Source: Brachynemurus nebulosus | Taxonomy: Eukaryota > Arthropoda > Insecta > Neuroptera > Myrmeleontidae | Length of the DNA stretch: 64,000 nt | Assembly (NCBI GenBank): GCA_035578155.1 | Contig: JAPWDM010000005.1 | Span: 14,598,832-14,662,831 of the forward strand | Reading direction: 5' to 3' | Shown here: in pieces, positions 23,667 to 37,411 of the stretch | Position numbering within the stretch: position 1 is the stretch's first letter | How the letters are laid out: each line of letters starts with the position of its first letter | Made by a program: the position numbers and the translations under genes | Notes under the pieces: generated by a model | The model's database searches: none | What the model saw: the letters and a program-made list of their open reading frames with translations, nothing else | Told to the model about the DNA's origin: nothing

Positions 23667-26600
23667 TATTGTTAATAAAAACATCCGTCGTTGCCTAATA
23701 GAACTTTATTTTGTAATTGATAAATTTTTAGTCCAACTGTTTCTATATTTTTGCGTTAACAGAGTATGTACTAAGATTATAATTACGTACAATTAGTGAT
23801 AATTTATTATTATAGCTTTGTTAATTAGAATTTATTGTAAATACTTGTTGTTTTGTAATTTTCATTCAATCATCAGTATTGACATAATTTATAGTTATCA
23901 TTTCATGATACAGCAAATTACAGTTTACATATTTTAAAATGGTCATCATAACAATTTGAAAAAAAAAAAACTGCAGAAATTAAAATGATTATTGCAGCTT
24001 CCCCTATATTAAAATGTAAAACTGTCAAACACGATGGCCTAAAGAAAATAATTCTAATCGTGATACAAAACAGTATTTATATATTTTTAACCATATTATT
24101 TACAGCCTTACTAAATCTTATCCATTTTAAAATAGATAAACTGTATAAATTGTAATTCATTTGTGAATATAAAAAAAAAATCAGAAAGAGACATGACAAA
24201 TATGTATACTTTGTAACATATTAAGAAATCTGTAGATTTCATTTAAAATTAATCGCTAAGATTAATCAGGTATTGTTTCTTTGTTAGAAATTCATTATTT
24301 CGTAAAACTAATAGAATATGTGCCTTAACGATTAAAATGTTATTGGCATTTAGCAATATTAATAGAAAAATTGCATTTATGTAGCGAAAAGAACCTGTTT
24401 TAAAATACTTCAAATACAAATTAACCCTTTCAGTTTCATGTTAACAAAAATGTAAGCTTTAGAAAAATTAGCCTTGTGTTGTTTTTCACAAGCCATAACA
24501 ATTGTTCAAGGAGGCTTGCCAAGTGAAAAAAACATCTGTTTTACACATGTTGCATACAATATTTTTTGTGATTTTGAATTAAAACGGAAAAATGATTTCA
24601 AATATTTAAAAGTTAATTCGTCGTAATTTTTCGACTCGGAAGCCTTCTTGAACCACTGTCACGACTTGCGAAAAAAGCACCTTCATTCTTCCGATTAACT
24701 TTTTTCATTTTAATTCAGAATTTTAAAAATTAAGTACATTAACTATACTTAAAATTAACTAAAAATGCTGTGACGTCATCAAACGAAGACAATAAATAAA
24801 GCAGCATTAGACGTGTCTAGTTTTTTGTCTTTTTTATATTAGAATAACCACAGAATATCAGAAGGAATGCTACTATCTCTTTTCTGTAATCACCAGTGTG
24901 CATTTCTGGACACGTTAGACTACTTAATATTCACTCGTTCAGTGGCAGTCGATGAACGTAAGTCAATTGTTTTGATCACGTTTTGATTGTTTAGTCATTA
25001 TTGCCACCGTAGTGTTACACGGTATACGTATCACATACATACGTACGTAGTATTATAAATGCGTGTACAAGAAAGTTACCTCACTAACATACACAACATA
25101 GATCACACAAACACAAACTAAACCGAAGTACACATATATAACATTTAAGTGGGGATTTTCTGTCTTTGGTTACACTGGTTTCAGTAGTAAAGAAATAGCA
25201 GTATTACCTCTGCACTCTGTGAAAGTAACTATAGTAGCTTAAAATTATACGTCTAATTTTACTTCATTTGTTAATATAATTTAGTTAATTTGAAGTATAT
25301 GACGATTAGGAAAATTGTTCAAATCTAAACTATTTATTTTGTTTTAAATATTCTCTTTATTGTCCATAACCGTCCAATTCTTTAAATTTCATGGGATATA
25401 CTTATTTTATATTTAATATTCTGCATTTTCATAATTTTCTAACAGAGAAACAAAATCCGGGGTTTTGTTTTATCAACTCTTCGCATATATAGTGCTAATT
25501 GATAGGTTATTATGAGTAATGATATTAATATTTTGTATTATTGTATTCATAATAATGAAAACAAAAGTTTTTGCTCAATAAATAAAATTTATTTATCCAA
25601 ATCAAATTATAATACTTACGTTATATATTTGTATAATTATGTTCTTCCAAAATATACCAAGTGTTTCAGTGAAAAGGTTTATGTAAGAAATAAGCACCTA
25701 TAGTTTTTTCTCTCTTTAAAGAAATGCATCACATTCGTTTGTTTTTTGTATCAATAGTTTTTATTGATATGTTACGCGAAATTTGTCATATTTTATTTAC
25801 GTTTGTCATAATTTTAATTCTTTAAATGATTAAGACGAGTTAACTCGTCCTGCAATATGGCAGCTCAAAATGCTGTGATATGTATATATCATATATATTC
25901 ACTGGTACAGGTGCCACCATCTGTGACAGATTTTCCGAAATACGGTATAATTCTAAATAATGTTCAGTTGTATCAACATAGTTTAGTATAATTTATTTAT
26001 ATTATGTAAATTCCTAGGGTTCACTTTTTTGATGTTTCCATATCGTTTGTTTAACTTCTTCGCTACGAATTTTTAAAAATTTTTAAACGTCAATGAGCAT
26101 ACTTTTGTTCAGCATACTGGACAAAAATTTAAACGAGCGTTTATTTTAATTAAAAATTTTAATCTTACGTCTTTAAACAAGCGTAATTTAGTAATTTTAA
26201 ATAATATTAAGAAGTTTTTAATTATTTCTGAATTAAAAAATAATGTTAGCATAACCTAAATTTGATGTGCAATATATTGTACATCGGTAGCGATGAGGTT
26301 AAAAGAGTTAAACAAAAACTATTTGCATTTTTTATTCCCTTTTAAATTCTATATCTTGATGGGAGTAACTTACTCGCCTAATTTCACAATAGTTGCAAAC
26401 ACGACCATTGTTTGGTACTTGGCGCATGCTTGATGACTTTTTTCGGCTTTTCTCAAAAGTGATTTCCTCAATGAAAGTTTGGAGCCATTTTATAAATATT
26501 TTCGTATATAGGCTTGTTCATTTGAACACTTGGTATAAATATATATAGTTTTAGAATGCACTACGATTGGTAATGATAAGATTCCCTAGCGGCGAGTCGT

Positions 26601-27862
26601 GGAACTGACGTATGATTTACACAATTCTTACAAAACTAAAGGTTCTAATAATCATTTTATTAAAAACAAATTTACATCAGTTATTTACCCTGACGAAGAG
26701 GTCTTGTAGTGTTTTTTTACTGTCTTGTAAATGTCTAACAACGAAAAACTTTTATAAAATAATTAAATAAGTTTAAACTCGGTACATTTTTCACACTACT
26801 GTGAGAAAATATCTGTCAAACGTTAGTTCAACAGACGCCCACCGGGAAAATTTGATCGCTGCCAAAACTGTTAAGTATACATTAATTATTATTAATTGCT
26901 CCTACTAATAAAAAGAATAGTTCATATTATTCAGTATTCTTAGGATAGATGTTGAAATTTTAAGAAAATTATATAGATATATTATATTATTAAACATATC
27001 AGTTAATTTTAATGAATTTTCCTGTGAATATAAATAACAAACAGTTTTTCTTTCTTATTTACAATAAAACTGTTAGTACATTTTTTTATTGCCTTAATAA
27101 ATTATTGCACTAAAATATACATCACTTGAAAAGAAACGAGTTTTATTTTTCCTTAGAAAAATTCAATTATTACAGCAGGTTTTATGGTGTGATTTGATTT
27201 CGAAGAAATTGGTTTTGAAGTTTCTGAAAATCGAACATTTATTTCGACAGTGGATTCTACCAATCACAGTAATTCTTTTATTGAATTTCCAAATTCAGCT
27301 ATTACAGCAAGTGTCATGGTAAGGTTTGAGCTCAGGACTGTTATAGAAATTTGTTTTGCATTCACTAAAATTTATATACATGTGTTCGCTACGAACGAAA
27401 TATTTTTAAGAAAGGACTCTGCACAAACCTTATAAAAATTTGGTCCCGGTTAATTTCTTCGAAACCTTGGGAAAATAATAATTCTTGACCTGTAGAACAA
27501 AAGTCTCCCTAGACGCAAAGCTCAATAATGGACAGATTTTGAGATATATGTACTTAAGGATGTTTGGGAGGTACAATCGGAGATAAAAGTACATGAAATT
27601 AGAAATTCGTGAATAATTGCGTTGTATAACAAACTATGAGATAAATAAATAGTTATCTTTGTTAAATAATAGCTATCACTACAACTGATTGTACAATACA
27701 TCAAACTATAGCTCTCAGCTGACTACAAGAGCTGAGTACATTCTGAGGATTTTTCGGAGGAATTTCAAAATGCTACGAGACGATTGAAAATTTAGTAGAA
27801 TGTTCCTCATTAAATACTAAGGCCCCTGTGAAAATTTCCAACCGATTCACTAAGCCCCACTT

Positions 27863-27864
<2 letters not shown>
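23667..27864. other. AT-rich intergenic stretch, no gene recognised
   Basis: Contains a family F copy (24848-25220) and the palindrome GACGAGTTAACTCGTC at about 25836-25851. Two diverged copies of a unit reading 'attacagca..tgtcatggt', '..tttgagctcaggact' and 'atagaaatttgttttg' occur near 27165 and 27290, with relatives near 29110 and 29310. All reading frames are short and lack recognisable domains. Confidence 0.5.
24848..25220. repeat. Family F dispersed repeat copy
   Basis: Opens 'ccacagaatatcagaaggaatgctactatctcttt' and closes with 'gttacactggtttcagtagtaaag'. Both ends are related to the 10.5-10.87 kb copy and to the fragment at 42.2-42.3 kb. Confidence 0.55.
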
Positions 27865-27950
<86 letters not shown>

Positions 27951-27951
27951 T
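27865..27951. repeat. (TA)n microsatellite
   Basis: About 87 bases of almost uninterrupted TA dinucleotides with one phase slip (AATAT near 27929). The YIYIYI-type frames on both strands here are artefacts of it. Confidence 0.97.
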
Positions 27952-29557
27952 AGACATTTTTTTCTACAGAATCGTGTTCTACGAGTCCGAAAACGGATAG
28001 CGCCCCTACTCTCGCCGTTCTTGTCGTATAGGCTGTATAAGTCTAATTTTATCAAGGAAAAATTCGACAAAAAATGAACATACTTTTTTTAACAAATGCA
28101 ATATATAAATATTAAGTAATTTAAAAATGTTATTAATGTCACTGTTTATTTATAAAGTAGGAATTCTTGATTTTTATTTATAAAATAGAAATTTTGGATT
28201 TTTTTGGAAAGAAAAAATATCTTCATAAAGGCCTTCCTGTTTACTATTTAAGGTCCTTTTTAATATTTAAAAATAAAACACAAAGGCAATTGGCGGATAA
28301 GCATGGGTAGGAATGCCGTCGTACGAATTGTGTTGGCTTTTTTCCTGCTAACTGCTATCAGCACAAAATTGAAATTTACTGAGATTCAGCCCTTAAAAAC
28401 CTAAAACCTTTTTTTAAAGCCCCGATCAGCCGGACACTCATCATCAATTTTGAAACCATCAAAATGACATTGCTTGTAGACTTTCAATCACATTTCGCTT
28501 GTAGACATTGAATACCGAAGATGTAGCGAAAAATTCGACTTCCGTGATGGGGCCCCGCTGCTCACGGCGTTTTTTTTTTATTGCAACCAAAAGTTTATAT
28601 GAATAACTTCGTAAAATTAAATATATTAAATATGTATTATGAATACCTGTGAACACTTTCATTTTCGTCCTAAAGCTAGTAGTAAAATCAAATAATTAAG
28701 AAATTTCTGTTATCCGTTCGATTAAATTCGATTAATTGTTACAGTCTAAGTCCTGATGGGGACGGTTAATCGAAGTTCTACTGTATTACAAAGATCAAAA
28801 ATTATACAAATTTTATTATAATTTTTCTTTTTAATTACTTTAACATAATTAATTAAAGTCTGAAGTTTATTTATGCATGAAATTTGTAATCTGATTGTGA
28901 GTCAATGTCATATTTTTTTTTTTTAAATACCTAATATACATACCTATAATAATAACTAATAATAAAATCTATTATACCTACATTACATAAAATATAATTA
29001 TACCTTGCAAAAAAAGGCTCTAATGATATATACACAAAGATATATACCATATGTACTCTTATAATCACTTGAAAATAAACATATTTAATTTTCTTTAAAA
29101 AATTCAACTATTAATGGCAGATGTAATGGTGAGCCTTGAGTCCGGAGAAATTTGTTTTAAGGTCTCTGAAAGCTAAAAATTAATTTCTTGTGTCTGAAAG
29201 CTATCCAACATTTTTTTTTTTTGTATGATGATTTATGCAGAAGTTAAAAATGTTGAAAATATATAGACTATTTTTTTTTATTAACGAATTTTTTTAAGGA
29301 AAATTAAGTTCTTACAGGAGGTCTCATGGCGAGACTTGAACCCCGAACTCTAATAGAAATTTGTTTTGACGTCTCTAGAAGCCGAAAATCATACTTTTTC
29401 TATTGAAAAATTGAAACAGCCATATTTCTGAATGTATTTATTTTATAATAAAGAATTTATTTTTCTACAAAATATATTTAGAAGTGACCTGAATTATTAT
29501 TTTTAATTTTTTTTACTGAGGATTTTGTTTTTTTGTTACTAAATTGTTATTTTCTTC
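27952..29557. other. Region downstream of the NRF-6-like gene; degenerate repeats
   Basis: A poly(A) signal AATAAA on the minus strand (TTTATT on the plus strand near 29438-29445) lies about 115 bp past the acyltransferase stop codon and may end its transcript. Two more copies of the diverged unit described for 27.1-27.4 kb occur near 29110 and 29310. No gene recognised. Confidence 0.5.
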
Positions 29558-32500
29558 TTATTGTTTCTGCTGTTGTAATGGTTCTGCTAGCAATTTCATC
29601 AAAGCTGACATAGGAAATTCGACAAATAACGCCATTAATAGACTTAAAAACGTTGAAAGTACATAAAGTCCTGTAATTCGAAGCGTCTGAAAAAATTAAT
29701 TGAATAGAAAAAATCAATCAAAATCTTAAAAAAAAAACGGTTAAGTAAGATTTGATGCTTACAAGATTCATATCGTTTATATAATATAGTTCCATGGCAT
29801 TTATTGCCCTTAACAAAGGCCAATGCACTAAATAAAAACAAAAATTTAAACGGCTAAGAACAATAAACAGATTCGATCCAAAAAGTCTGACATAAAATTC
29901 TAAAAATATATAGAAACAATTATATGAAAAAAACATTTTTATAACAATGTCTTTAAGGTTTATTCTAAATGGGAACATTTTTTACTCAATCAATTTTTTG
30001 AAAAATATTTTAGTTTCTTCGGAATTAACAGCCCCTTGGTGTATAAAATACTATTTCAAGAAATCAATAGTAACAAATTTTTGCCATTTCCTAATATTTA
30101 TATAATATTTATACCTCCACGTCCAGATGTTACAAGCAGTGTAATAATTGCAGCACACAATGTGAAAATAACTTTATGCAAAGATGCAAATATTGTTGCG
30201 AAAATCCGATTATACTGATATGTGTCTGTATAAAAGTAACCGGTGCCCAAAAGTATACAAAACGGGGTACTAATTGCTAAAATATGCATAATTGCAATAA
30301 TCTGAAATTCATTTTTTTGTTTTGTTTTAATAAAAAATTCAAAATTGAATCTGGTTTTCTAAATTACCCAACTATTAGCAGGTAATTTTTTTGCAAGACC
30401 ACCAGTATGAAGCAAATAGCCTGTCGCTAGGCCCATGATAGAAGCACTGATATTTGTAAACGATTTCATATAAGTAAGATGAATTGTCTGATAATTGGAA
30501 AAATAATTTTTCATATCCCTAAAAATAATTCACTTTTCAAAATTAATTAAAAATTAAGTTATTATCAAATTTGACAACTTTACTTATTAAAAGTAACTTT
30601 GCCAAACCATATTTTATGTAAAGCAAATACAAATTTTTCATGGCTTATGATGTCTGTAGCATTTTATTTTAGTGACAAAGGCACTCCAAACAAATTATTG
30701 GTATCATATGAATTTTTCTGGAATTGGTAGCTGCGATTTCTTCAAATTTACTAGTTAAACACAGTAAAGTATCATGTGAATTAAAAAATACCAATACATA
30801 ATTTGAAGAAATCGAAGAAAGAAAATTTATATAATACCACTGATTTGTTAGAAATGTACCTGTCACTAAAAAAAAGTGCTATGGACATCACGAGCCATGA
30901 AATTTTAATTTGTTTCACATAAAATGTGGCCGGCAAAGCTGCCAGGTTTGAAAGTATTTAATTATGCCTATATGCTTACTCAGGAAATGCCAGAACTAAA
31001 GGATCTGCGCTGTAGACGTAAGTAATTATAGCGGGTATTAACATTGATATAATAAAAGCAAAGCCCAAAATATACCACATCCATGTTATTTTCAACGCTA
31101 TCAACAAAGATAAGCCTACCAAAATTAAATATAATTGAAAATCTGCCGAAATATACCACCCATGCTGTAAACACTATCGGAAAATTTATTAAAATTGTTG
31201 TTTAATATTGACAATAATATAAAAAGTAACATTATTACCATTTTGTCAAAACGTATTTCATTACTGACGAAAAGCAAATTGGTCCACCACATTTTACGAC
31301 AATTATCCCTGTCAAAACCTATACTTTTCTCCCAAAATGGTCCTTCGCTCATGTGATACAAAAAGGTTGCGGTAATAAGAGTCATCACAGCGAACATCGG
31401 TATCAATCTAAACAAACAATTTGCTAGAAGGTTAACGTTTTTAAAATTTCATTTACGTAATTAAGTGTACCTGATAAGGCGATGTAAAATAATCAGTACT
31501 ATCATTTTTATTCGAAATTTATTTTTAAGTATATTTGTAAAATTATTATAACCAAAGAACATAGCACTCATAGCGAAGAAAACTTGAATTGCAATTGTCC
31601 CACTCAAAATTATAGGATAAAATGGATTATGATAGTTCTGTTAACAAAAAAGATAGATTTTTCAATTATACCAAATCTACTGTTAATAAGCGAAGACTAA
31701 AGTATCCATATTATGTCCTGGTTTTTACAGATTTGTCCCGGCATCTCAACAAATTTTTTCGGGGATGGCTGAGTCCCGATTTTGTTAACCAGTTATTATT
31801 CATTTATTAGGGAGTGGCAAGATACGCATACACTCGTAACGAAATAGAAATTAGAAATGTGTTGAAAAAATCAATCACATATTTTGTATAGATAGCTATT
31901 TTTAAAGTGAAAACTTATTGACTGACATAGCATTTTTGGTTGGGGTAAAACTTTTGAGTTCACAAGGAGCGTGACGTGCTTCAACAGTATACTCGACGAA
32001 GACCTAATGTAAAAACGTAAGAGAATAACATTTGTATATTCGGTACAGTAGGTCGAGTACACCCGAATGAAAGAGTATTACACTATCTACTAATTCTGTC
32101 TGTACTTCGGATATAGTAGATGGCAGGACGAGCATTAGTTTTGTAATGAAAAAGTACATTTTCAGACGTAGTAACAAGTTTTCACTTTTACCATATGGTC
32201 TTAAACACAAAGATTTTTCTTGGGAAATTCATAGACTACTATGAGTGTAAAATTGAGGTTTCGGGACTGGAAATGTTGTAGATAGGTTGTGTTTTTTTTA
32301 AAAAAAAGTTCGAAATTAATTTATTAATTATCTTCATATAACCAGGGCTGGGAACTATTTAAAATGATTTCATTTTAAATATGTATTTAAAATACAAAAT
32401 GGCATTTTGCATTTTCTATTTTAAATAAGTTCGTTCAAACCATTTTCCATTTTGTATTTAAAATGAAAATTTGAATCCATTTTACATTTAAAAAGAAAAT

Positions 32501-34570
32501 GCGTGTATGCTCAAATTTATGTATATATGTATGACACTTATGACTTATATTGATCATAGAACTCGAGTTGAACTCAGTCTAACAAATTGTAAGTTAAATG
32601 TAAGTTAATACAATTGACTCAAAATTTTTATAACTCGAATTGCAATGTCACTTAAGTTAAATTTATTAGTAGAGCTGCAGTTCTCTCAAGTCAAACTTTT
32701 CTGACTCAAGTTTTTTGTTATTATCTTTAAGACACGCCGTTAAGAAATGTCTTAGTATTTCGAGTAGATGATTTTTATATGTAATTTAGGAGTCGTAGTT
32801 GTAGCGTACTCAAGGTTTGTTAAAGCTGAATTAAATTTTAAATATTTTTGAGTAACAATATTTCAAGAGTTAAATTTCGTTTTCATATGCAAACTTTATA
32901 AAATTTTCTCATAGGACTGCCCTTATTTGATTTCAGTACGTTTGACATTTTCTTAACTTTTTATTTATTAATATAAATTAAGATAAAAAATTTATAGAAT
33001 AAATTTAAAGTAAGAAAAGCATTTTGCATTTTATAATCCATTTTAAATAGCTATTTTCCATTTTCTATTTTAAATATGTTTAGCAAAACATTTTGTATTT
33101 TAAATGCATTTTTGGAAACCATTTTCTATTTTAAATGGTTCCTATGAACCATTTTTCCTAGCCCTGCATATAACCATGAGACCATAATTTATAAAAGACC
33201 CTTTTTTGTAAATAATACGATTATCTACAACTTTTATTCGTAATTTCTTGAAGAAAAATCAATACTATATAATTTATGAGCAAAAACATATAAAAAAGGA
33301 TGTTACTTTTTCGATCGGTTCTACGAATAATTCAATTGAATGTTCCAAATCAATGTGCAAAGTAAGGGCTTTTTTCGTACATCCCGATTTTGCCGTGTGG
33401 AAATATGGACACCCTAGAAACGACGGGACTGCAAAATTTGGTAAGGTTTGTACAAAATGTGGACAATTATTCAGGTTGCAACTTGGAAATGGCAACAAAG
33501 TTTTGCAATCGCGTCTTAAACTACAACCTTTTCCAGCAAATCTAAATTTGGAATCGGCGATGACGCAAGCATAAAAAGACAGTGGCCCATAATAAACAAA
33601 TACATCAAAACAGTACGTATTCCGCAAATAAATTTAATTTGATCCGTAGACTGTTTCACTGTAAAAATTCGTTTCCAATTCTTTGCCAACGAAAAACATT
33701 GTAAGTATTTAATGACTTAAAAAAAAAAAAATTAATAAATAAAAATTTTACATAGCAGTCTAAATTTAAGTCGTTACAGATACTTACTCCGTGTTGATTT
33801 GAAATCGTCTAAATTTTCCAAAATAAGAATATCGAATAGCGTGGCCAAAATAACAAATATCACAATTATTGCAATCGCCAATCTAAAATTAACAAATAAA
33901 AATTAAGCTCGCTCATTGCTTAATATTCTTGCATACTATCAAGCACTGCTCACATCCCAAACACGTCATATCCATCAATTTTCTTGTGAAAGTTATCGCA
34001 CACAATTTCTGTTATATTTTTCACTTCAAGCTCGTCTTTATAAAATTCTTTATTTAGTATCTGTGTATAATATTTTATATCTTCCTCGTGCGTTCTATTA
34101 CTTATATCTACACAAAATCCACGTCTTAGATTATCGTGCCGAAAATGTCGTCGATCGCTACTCCTGTCCTACAAATTTGTAAATTCAAAAATAAATACTG
34201 TGAATAGGGTACAACATATTGTGACATTAAATACAATTTAGCATTAATAGATATATTTAAGAAAAGTCACACATTATTATGTATAGTCAACAATAATACA
34301 AAAGAAAAGCAGATAATGACAATCACAATTTGTTAGGGAAATTTTTAACAATTCACAAGTAACATGTAGAATTTTCTAAACTTATATACTAAAGAGAATA
34401 ATAATAATATTTGTTAATCACCTGTATAAGGCTCCAAATATAATTTGTATCATTTTTATTAGAATAAATTTCTACATCGAACACACAATATTTATGTGTA
34501 TTTGCTTTCAATTTACATGAATTGTAGTCTTCAATTTTGATTAATTTGGGCAAAAGATCGTAGTCTTTTT
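29558..34570 (-). CDS. NRF-6-like acyltransferase-3 membrane protein (11 exons, N-terminus not found)
   Basis: Member of the nose-resistant-to-fluoxetine (NRF-6) family: integral membrane proteins with a cysteine-containing NRF domain and an acyltransferase-3 domain, implicated in lipid or drug transport. Exons (minus strand, 5' to 3'): 34570-34422, 34168-33954, 33882-33788, 33715-33528, 31637-31471, 31407-31239, 31164-30980, 30518-30368, 30301-30115, 29899-29763, 29686-29558. All joins keep phase with GT-AG sites, giving about 590 residues to a TAA stop. Landmarks in order are KYCVFDVEI and RRGFCVDIS (NRF domain), GIRTVLMYLFIMGH (conserved R and H), DNCRKMWWTNLLFV, HGWYISADFQLYL, MGLATGYLL and LSRLNFCFYLVHWPL. 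The usual VDTFFFLSG segment reads IQVFFAMSA, so it is diverged. Roughly 80-100 N-terminal residues with the signal peptide were not located. The 1.9-kb intron 31638-33527 holds a hAT-like insertion. Confidence 0.88.
32343..33166 (-). mobile_element. hAT-like non-autonomous element, family 1, in an intron
   Basis: Second copy of the element at 2480-3269, in inverse orientation, starting CAGGGCTGGGAAC and ending CCTAGCCCTG. It has an exact 8-bp duplication CATATAAC at 32335-32342 and 33167-33174. It sits in the fourth visible intron of the NRF-6-like gene and carries no frame of its own. Confidence 0.9.
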
Positions 34571-36394
34571 CTAAAAAGAAAAAAGTATTAATCGCTACCC
34601 AAGACATAAGATAACGAAGGCATAATTAATTTACCATGTTCTCAACTTTTTCAGTAGGTAATCGAAAAAGTAAAATTCGTATTTTAATTTAAAAGTGAAT
34701 ACCTACCACAAAACTCTTAACCAGGTGGGATAGTATTTGTTTTCAGTACAAAATATTCGGAAAATTAACATTTATAATGACGAAAATTCGTAATCTCCCC
34801 GCCCAAAAAAATTTGAATATCTAAATCATGTCCCTGCCACTTGTTTTCAAGGACGGACCTTTTCATGTCACAGTTTGCTACGTTTGCTACGTGGCGCTAA
34901 TGGTATAGGGGGTAAACTAAATAGAGTTGGGACATGTGAGCATTTTTCATCAAATAGATGTCAAAATTAATTACCATATGATTGAGCACAAAAGTATCGT
35001 CACCAAGTTCTGTGTTAACGAGGAATTAAAATTTTTTAATTTAATTAATCGTTCTAGGTTGAATTAAAGTATTTTTTAAATATTTAATTTATTTCCAATT
35101 TATTTTAGATGAAAAAGAGCGAACTATTAAACCTCATGTCTCGACTCTAATTTTATCCCCTAGTAAATCAACGCCATCTGGTATATTAGTTACAGCGACG
35201 TCAAAAAGCGGTCCATTTTTTTATAATAGACTAAATGGAGAGTGACAGGGACATGATCTAAATCAATCTACGATAAAAATAAATTTAACGTCTACTTTTT
35301 GTAATTTAAATCATAAAAATCGAACGACGTTGTCATTTATGAACTGGTCAAGTTTGGTTTGGCCACTCCCTATGACAGACCTGGCGAATTTATAAGGATT
35401 TTGTGATTATGACTACGAAATTCTAAAAAGGCTTCAAATTATATTCACACACATACATTTCAATTTCTACGATAAAAATAGATTTAACGTCTGCTTTTTG
35501 TAATTTAAATTTAAAAAAAGGCTGTAAATTATTTTTACGACAATTAGAAAAAATTTGTTTAAATTTAACTGGATCTACAGAGATTAACGTAGATCTAAAA
35601 TTCAATGTTTTTAAATCTATCTATACAGTGATTAAAATTACTAAACCATCTTTTCTCGAATCAAAACTGACTTTTTATAAACAAAATTCAATTTTGTTAG
35701 ACAATTAAAAATTAAAAATTTATAGGTTTCCTAAAAATTCCCATAAATTTCTTAAAAGTTACCTTTTGTCGACTCCACGCTTATTGTATTTTTGATAAAT
35801 AATATTGTTAAGAAACATATTAATAATGAACCTTTTTCAAAACAAAACATTTTAGCGATATATTGTTGCTAGCTATTGCAAGATGATCACTCAAAACAAA
35901 TGTAGCAGTTCTAACAAATTACTACTGGAGAAACCAATTGTCGAATTCATCTTTATTGTTTATTGTTTATAATAAAAATGTATTCCTTAATGATAGTATT
36001 ACAAAGATCAAAAATTCGACAAATTTATTAATTTTTTTTTAATTATTTGAATATTTTAAAGTCTGAAGTTTATTTACGAATGCAGTTTGTAATTTAAACC
36101 AATTTGAATGTCATAACTTTCTGAATAACAATAGCTAAAAAAAATTAGTAATTAGTTCTATATTTAAAAAAAAAAATTATAGCTAAATTAAAACATTATA
36201 TTGTAAATAAGTAAATAATTTATTAAAAATACATTTACAAAAATTTTTCAAGGATCAATACAATATAATACTGAACAAAAATAATTTATTTTGTTAATAT
36301 ATATATTGAATTTTTTATATTCTGTACAAAATATAATTTTAGTCAATAAAATAGTTTGAATAAGTTAAGCAAATTATAAAACAAAGTATACAGT
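34571..36394. other. Region upstream of the NRF-6-like exons, with an inverted family B relative
   Basis: About 34850-35235 is the reverse complement of 18010-18400 ('ctaaatagagttgggacatg', 'catgtctcgactctaattttatc'). The missing first exon(s) of the NRF-6-like gene should lie here or further out, but I could not recognise them. The 60-codon minus frame at 35423-35605 shows no NRF motif. Confidence 0.5.
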
Positions 36395-36563
36395 CAGTGG
36401 CGGCCGTAAATCATTTCCTAGGTGGTGCGACATCTCCTGATTGCGTCCCTACACTATAAATTTGAGCTCTTTCCGTGCAGCGATAAATGGGAGTTGTGGG
36501 CCCCTCGTCATGATGACGTGTAGAGGAGGGTGTACCGTTCGCACCACCCTAGGGCCAGCGCTG
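36395..36563. mobile_element. Short GC-rich hAT-like MITE
   Basis: Begins CAGTGGCGGCCG and ends GGGCCAGCGCTG. The flanks TATACAGT (36387-36394) and TATAGTGT (36564-36571) match at 6 of 8 positions, consistent with an old 8-bp duplication. Its GC content stands out from the AT-rich surroundings. Confidence 0.6.
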
Positions 36564-36705
36564 TATAGTGTTAAAAAATGTCCAAAAATTTAATAATTTA
36601 TAGTATAAAAATAAATAATAATATTTCTATACGCACAATTTCTGAATGGAGAAGTTTACCATTTTTTTATGAATGAAAATAAAAATTAAAACAAGTTTAA
36701 ACAAT

Positions 36706-37075
36706 GAGCCATTTTCTCAAAATATGTAATAGTCTGACACCAGGGCAGCGACACAGGTAATTTGGGGCTACATCTCTATGATTGAAATTTTAATTTAAAA
36801 ATTACTAAGTAACCGCATAAGAAAATTGTTTAACACCAGGGCGGCGACATGGGTTATTCGGTACTATATCTATAGTTGGAATATTAATTTCTAAAAAAAA
36901 AATAATATTCCTAGGTAACCGAATTGGAAAATTTCGTTGCTAAAGTGGAATTAACAGAAAGTGATTTTTGGTTGGTTAAATTAATATCTCGATTATAGAC
37001 ATGTAATCCCAAATACCTGTGTCGCCGCCCTGGTGACAGATTGCTACATATTTGAGAAAATGGTCCATTAAGTAT
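36706..37075. mobile_element. MITE family C copy 2 (inverted)
   Basis: Ends 'gagccattttctcaaaatatgt' and 'catatttgagaaaatggtcca' are inverted repeats. Internal 'caccagggcagcgacacagg', 'caccagggcggcgacatggg' and 'gtgtcgccgccctggtg' match the copy at 22842-23130, but this copy has an extra internal CCAGGGC unit. Confidence 0.7.
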
Positions 37076-37411
37076 GACAGAAAAATTAAGATATTTCCAC
37101 AGCTATGAAAATTATGAAATTTTAAAGTTAGACTTTGCACAAATTGTGACGTCATCTCTCCTACGGTATTAGAAATAGTGCAACAAGCTCTATTTTTTAA
37201 ACTTTTACAGAACTGGTAAATACGTTAATTAGTATTGGGAATCGTAAAATTCAGATACGCGAACTACTGGCCAAAAAAATAACTATTGTCAGTAGGCAAG
37301 GTTTGTTTATTGACAATTCACAAAATTTATGTTATTTTTTTTTTAATGTCATTCGTATTTTTTCATTATTATTTACTGATTTCAAATAAAAATGGACAAT
37401 TTCAAATAGGC

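Noticed and set aside
27810..28077. Tyr-Ile repeat proteins on both strands
   Set aside because: They are produced by the (TA)n microsatellite.
30669..30866. 65-codon frame as an extra NRF-6-like exon
   Set aside because: The neighbouring exons 30980-31164 and 30368-30518 join in phase without it, and it has no family motif.
33274..33627. 117-codon minus-strand frame and its plus-strand shadow (33248-33574)
   Set aside because: It overlaps the NRF-6-like exon 33528-33715 in another frame and shows no domain; the phase-consistent exon explains the conserved part.
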